From Acidimicrobiia bacterium (GTDB taxonomy: Bacteria > Actinomycetota > Acidimicrobiia > Acidimicrobiales > AC-14), in contig JAFASB010000348.1 of NCBI GenBank assembly GCA_019244985.1, positions 1-8,184 of the forward strand: 8,184 nt of DNA, read 5' to 3'. Each line of letters opens with the position of its first letter. Position 1 is the first letter of the stretch. The notes beneath the pieces are model-generated. The model was not told where the DNA came from, did no database searches, and was given only the letters and a program-made list of their open reading frames with translations. Position numbers and translations under genes: made by a program. Below, in pieces: positions 6,614-8,184 of the stretch.

Positions 6614-7596
6614 CAGCTCGACGCCGCCGGCTCGCCCGCCGCCTGCGCGCCCGCCCCCTGCTCCTTGTCGCCTTCCCTGTTCACCTCGGCGGCCGCGGCC
6701 TCTTCGAAGAACTTGTGGCCGCCGAACTGGTTGCGCAGGGCAGCGATGATCTTCGCCGCGAACGAGTCGGGTTCCCGCGACTGGAAGCGTTCGAACAGCG
6801 AGATCGCCATCACCGGAGCTGACACACCGCGGGTGATGGCTTCTTCGATGGTCCATCGACCTTCGCCGGAATCCTCGATGTAGCCGCGGATCTTGCTGAA
6901 CTCGTCGTCGTTCTTCAGCGCCAGTTCGGTGAGGTCGAGGAGCCAGGAGCGCACGACCGAGCCGTAGCGCCAGATCGACGCGATCTCGTGCAGGTCGAGG
7001 TTGAACTCGTCAGCGCTGTGCATGAGGGCGAACCCTTCGGCGTAGGCCTGGAGGAGGCCGTACTCGATGCCGTTGTGCACCATCTTGACGAAGTGACCGG
7101 CGCCGACCGGCCCGACGTGGGCGTACCCGCCGTCGGGGGCCAGGGCAAGGAAGATCGGCTCCACCTGCTTCACGGCCTCGGCATCGCCGCCCACCATGAG
7201 GCAGTAGCCCTCCTTGAGCCCCCACACGCCGCCGGAGACGCCGGCATCGATGAAATGGATGCCCTTGTCGGCGAGCGTGTTCGCGTCGCGCATGGCGAGC
7301 TTGTAGTTGGAGTTGCCGCCGTCGACGATGATGTCGCCCTTCTGCAGCAGGTCGCCCAGCTGCGTGATCGTCGATTCGGTGGGATCGCCCGAAGGCAGCA
7401 TCACCCACGCGGCGCGAGGTGGCTCGAGCCTCTGCACCAGCTCCTCGAGCGAGCCGACGCCGATGGCGCCTTCGGACTCGGAGGCTTTGACGTTCTCGGC
7501 GTCGCGGTCGTAGGTGACGACCTCGTGTCCGTGCTTCATCAGTCGGAGGGTCATGTTCGCACCCATGCGCCCAAGGCCGATCATCCCGATCTTCAC
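6613..7596 (-). CDS. gnd: 6-phosphogluconate dehydrogenase (decarboxylating), short form
   Basis: This 327-residue cytoplasmic enzyme converts 6-phosphogluconate to ribulose-5-phosphate and CO2 while reducing NAD(P)+. The GTG start has a good ribosome binding site. Visible motifs are the Rossmann glycines G7-L-G9-R-M-G12, DGGNSNY (92-98), GVSGG (119-123) and the catalytic block GHFVKMVHNGIEYG (167-180). By family comparison that block holds the catalytic Lys171 and the general acid Glu178. The length fits the short (about 300-residue) class rather than the roughly 470-residue dimeric class. Asp30 lies at the end of the second beta strand (TYDRD), where NADP-specific members usually carry Asn-Arg-Thr, so NAD+ preference is inferred. 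The last 30 or so residues form an Ala/Gly/Glu-rich tail with no obvious fold. The TGA stop shares one base with the zwf ATG, suggesting translational coupling. Confidence 0.95.
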   Translation of the reverse strand: MKIGMIGLGRMGANMTLRLMKHGHEVVTYDRDAENVKASESEGAIGVGSLEELVQRLEPPRAAWVMLPSGDPTESTITQLGDLLQKGDIIVDGGNSNYKLAMRDANTLADKGIHFIDAGVSGGVWGLKEGYCLMVGGDAEAVKQVEPIFLALAPDGGYAHVGPVGAGHFVKMVHNGIEYGLLQAYAEGFALMHSADEFNLDLHEIASIWRYGSVVRSWLLDLTELALKNDDEFSKIRGYIEDSGEGRWTIEEAITRGVSAPVMAISLFERFQSREPDSFAAKIIAALRNQFGGHKFFEEAAAAEVNREGDKEQGAGAQAAGEPAASS

Positions 7597-7603
7597 GAGC
7601 CGG

Positions 7604-7609
7604 TTCCTC
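7604..7609 (-). promoter_or_regulatory. Ribosome binding site of gnd
   Basis: On the minus strand GAGGAA directly follows the TGA stop of the isomerase gene and is followed by a 7-nt spacer and a GTG. This is the clearest Shine-Dalgarno sequence in the window. It decides the GTG at 7596 as the gnd start, which is exactly where the protein's nucleotide-binding N-terminus begins. Confidence 0.75.
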
Positions 7610-8184
7610 TCATGAGACCTCCTTCAGGTCGTTCACCTCGACGCGCAGGGCGCGCCGGCCGTGGGACTGCAGGCTCTGGAGATCGCCGATGGCCTGGGCG
7701 TCGATCAGCGTGCCGAAGTCGTACGGATGGTCGGGGATCTCGACGTGCACGGTGGCGGCGCGGGGTGCGATCTGCACGGCCACGACCTCGTTGGGCCCGC
7801 CCTTGTGCAACTGGCCGGTGGAATGCAGGAAACGGGGGCCATAGCCGGCGGTGACAGCCATGCCTCCCAGCCCGTCTCGCACCGCCCTCCGTAGACGTTC
7901 GAGGGCGTCGTCCTGACCGAACGGCAGGTAGGCCTGGAGCGAGATGTAGTCGCCCGGACGAGTCGACTCCTTCAGCCACGCGGTGACCGACGAGGGGTCG
8001 GCGGAGTCGACGGCCGGCAGCGGGAGGCGCGACAGCACCCGCTTGGTGTTCTCCTTGGACTCGGCGACGTTCGGCTCGTCGAACGGGTCGATTCCCAGCA
8101 CGTGGCCGGCGACCGCCGTCGCCACCTCCCAGAGCATGAACTGGGTTCCGAGCTGGTAGTCGTCGTCCATGCCGAGGCGGACCA
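7610..8184 (-). CDS. pgi: Glucose-6-phosphate isomerase, C-terminal part (probably transaldolase/phosphoglucose isomerase fusion); 5' end outside window
   Basis: Only the last 190 codons are inside the window; the reading frame is open to the right edge and ends in TGA at 7612-7610. An ATG at 8170 is in frame, but the family-like sequence continues upstream of it (V-R-L-G), so it is probably internal. The segment GIDPFDEPNVAESK (codons about 8098-8054) fits the second phosphoglucose isomerase signature, with the final Lys as the catalytic lysine. Further on, GYGPRFLHSTGQLHKGGP and HPYDFGTLIDAQAIGDLQSL match, from memory, the C-terminus of bifunctional transaldolase/phosphoglucose isomerases; whether a transaldolase domain precedes it cannot be seen. 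The enzyme interconverts fructose-6-phosphate and glucose-6-phosphate in the cytoplasm, which would feed Zwf encoded downstream. The gnd start lies 13 bp after the stop. A stand-alone isomerase remains possible. Confidence 0.88.
   Translation of the reverse strand, partial: VRLGMDDDYQLGTQFMLWEVATAVAGHVLGIDPFDEPNVAESKENTKRVLSRLPLPAVDSADPSSVTAWLKESTRPGDYISLQAYLPFGQDDALERLRRAVRDGLGGMAVTAGYGPRFLHSTGQLHKGGPNEVVAVQIAPRAATVHVEIPDHPYDFGTLIDAQAIGDLQSLQSHGRRALRVEVNDLKEVS

Noticed and set aside
6614..6856. N-terminal extension of zwf to 597 residues
   Set aside because: The extra residues lie over the gnd 3' end in another frame and resemble shadow sequence. ATG 6613 gives the normal family length.
5348..6883. 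Plus-strand open frame of 511 codons opposite zwf and gnd
   Set aside because: It is exactly antisense to zwf, which has all of its family motifs. Long antisense frames are expected in high-GC genes, and the translation shows no recognisable motif.

Overview
The window is a high-GC, densely packed, entirely minus-strand gene block. It reads right to left in this orientation as: end of a glucose-6-phosphate isomerase (probably the transaldolase/isomerase fusion), gnd, zwf, opcA, pgl, a lipoprotein gene, a very small unknown gene, fbiC, and the beginning of an EamA/DMT-type transporter gene. opcA occurs mainly in Actinobacteria and cyanobacteria, and the CofG-CofH fusion FbiC is typical of Actinobacteria. 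With the strong G/C preference at third codon positions, this points to an actinobacterial chromosome. The zwf-opcA-pgl order, the short gnd and the tal/pgi-type neighbour suggest an Acidimicrobiia-like lineage, but that placement is inference.

Right part (about 3374-8184): the oxidative branch of the pentose phosphate pathway. Isomerase interconverts fructose-6-phosphate and glucose-6-phosphate. Zwf oxidises glucose-6-phosphate to 6-phosphogluconolactone, with OpcA as its assembly/activation partner. Pgl hydrolyses the lactone, and Gnd oxidatively decarboxylates 6-phosphogluconate to ribulose-5-phosphate. Junctions are 13 bp, a 1-nt overlap, 4 bp and a short overlap, so one transcript with translational coupling is likely.

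Middle (about 2480-3372): a 228-residue secreted lipoprotein of unknown function starts 1 bp after pgl. A 62-residue hypothetical protein follows it. Neither has a recognisable enzymatic role.

Left part (1-2499): fbiC encodes the two-domain radical-SAM FO synthase that makes the deazaflavin chromophore of coenzyme F420. Its 3' end runs into a partial EamA-type membrane transporter that leaves the window at base 1.

No intergenic gap exceeds about 20 bp. I saw no RNA genes, mobile elements, CRISPR arrays, convincing terminators or internal promoters. The most notable feature is the continuous same-strand linkage of NADPH-generating sugar oxidation to F420 chromophore synthesis. I found no clearly new defence, mobile or RNA system.
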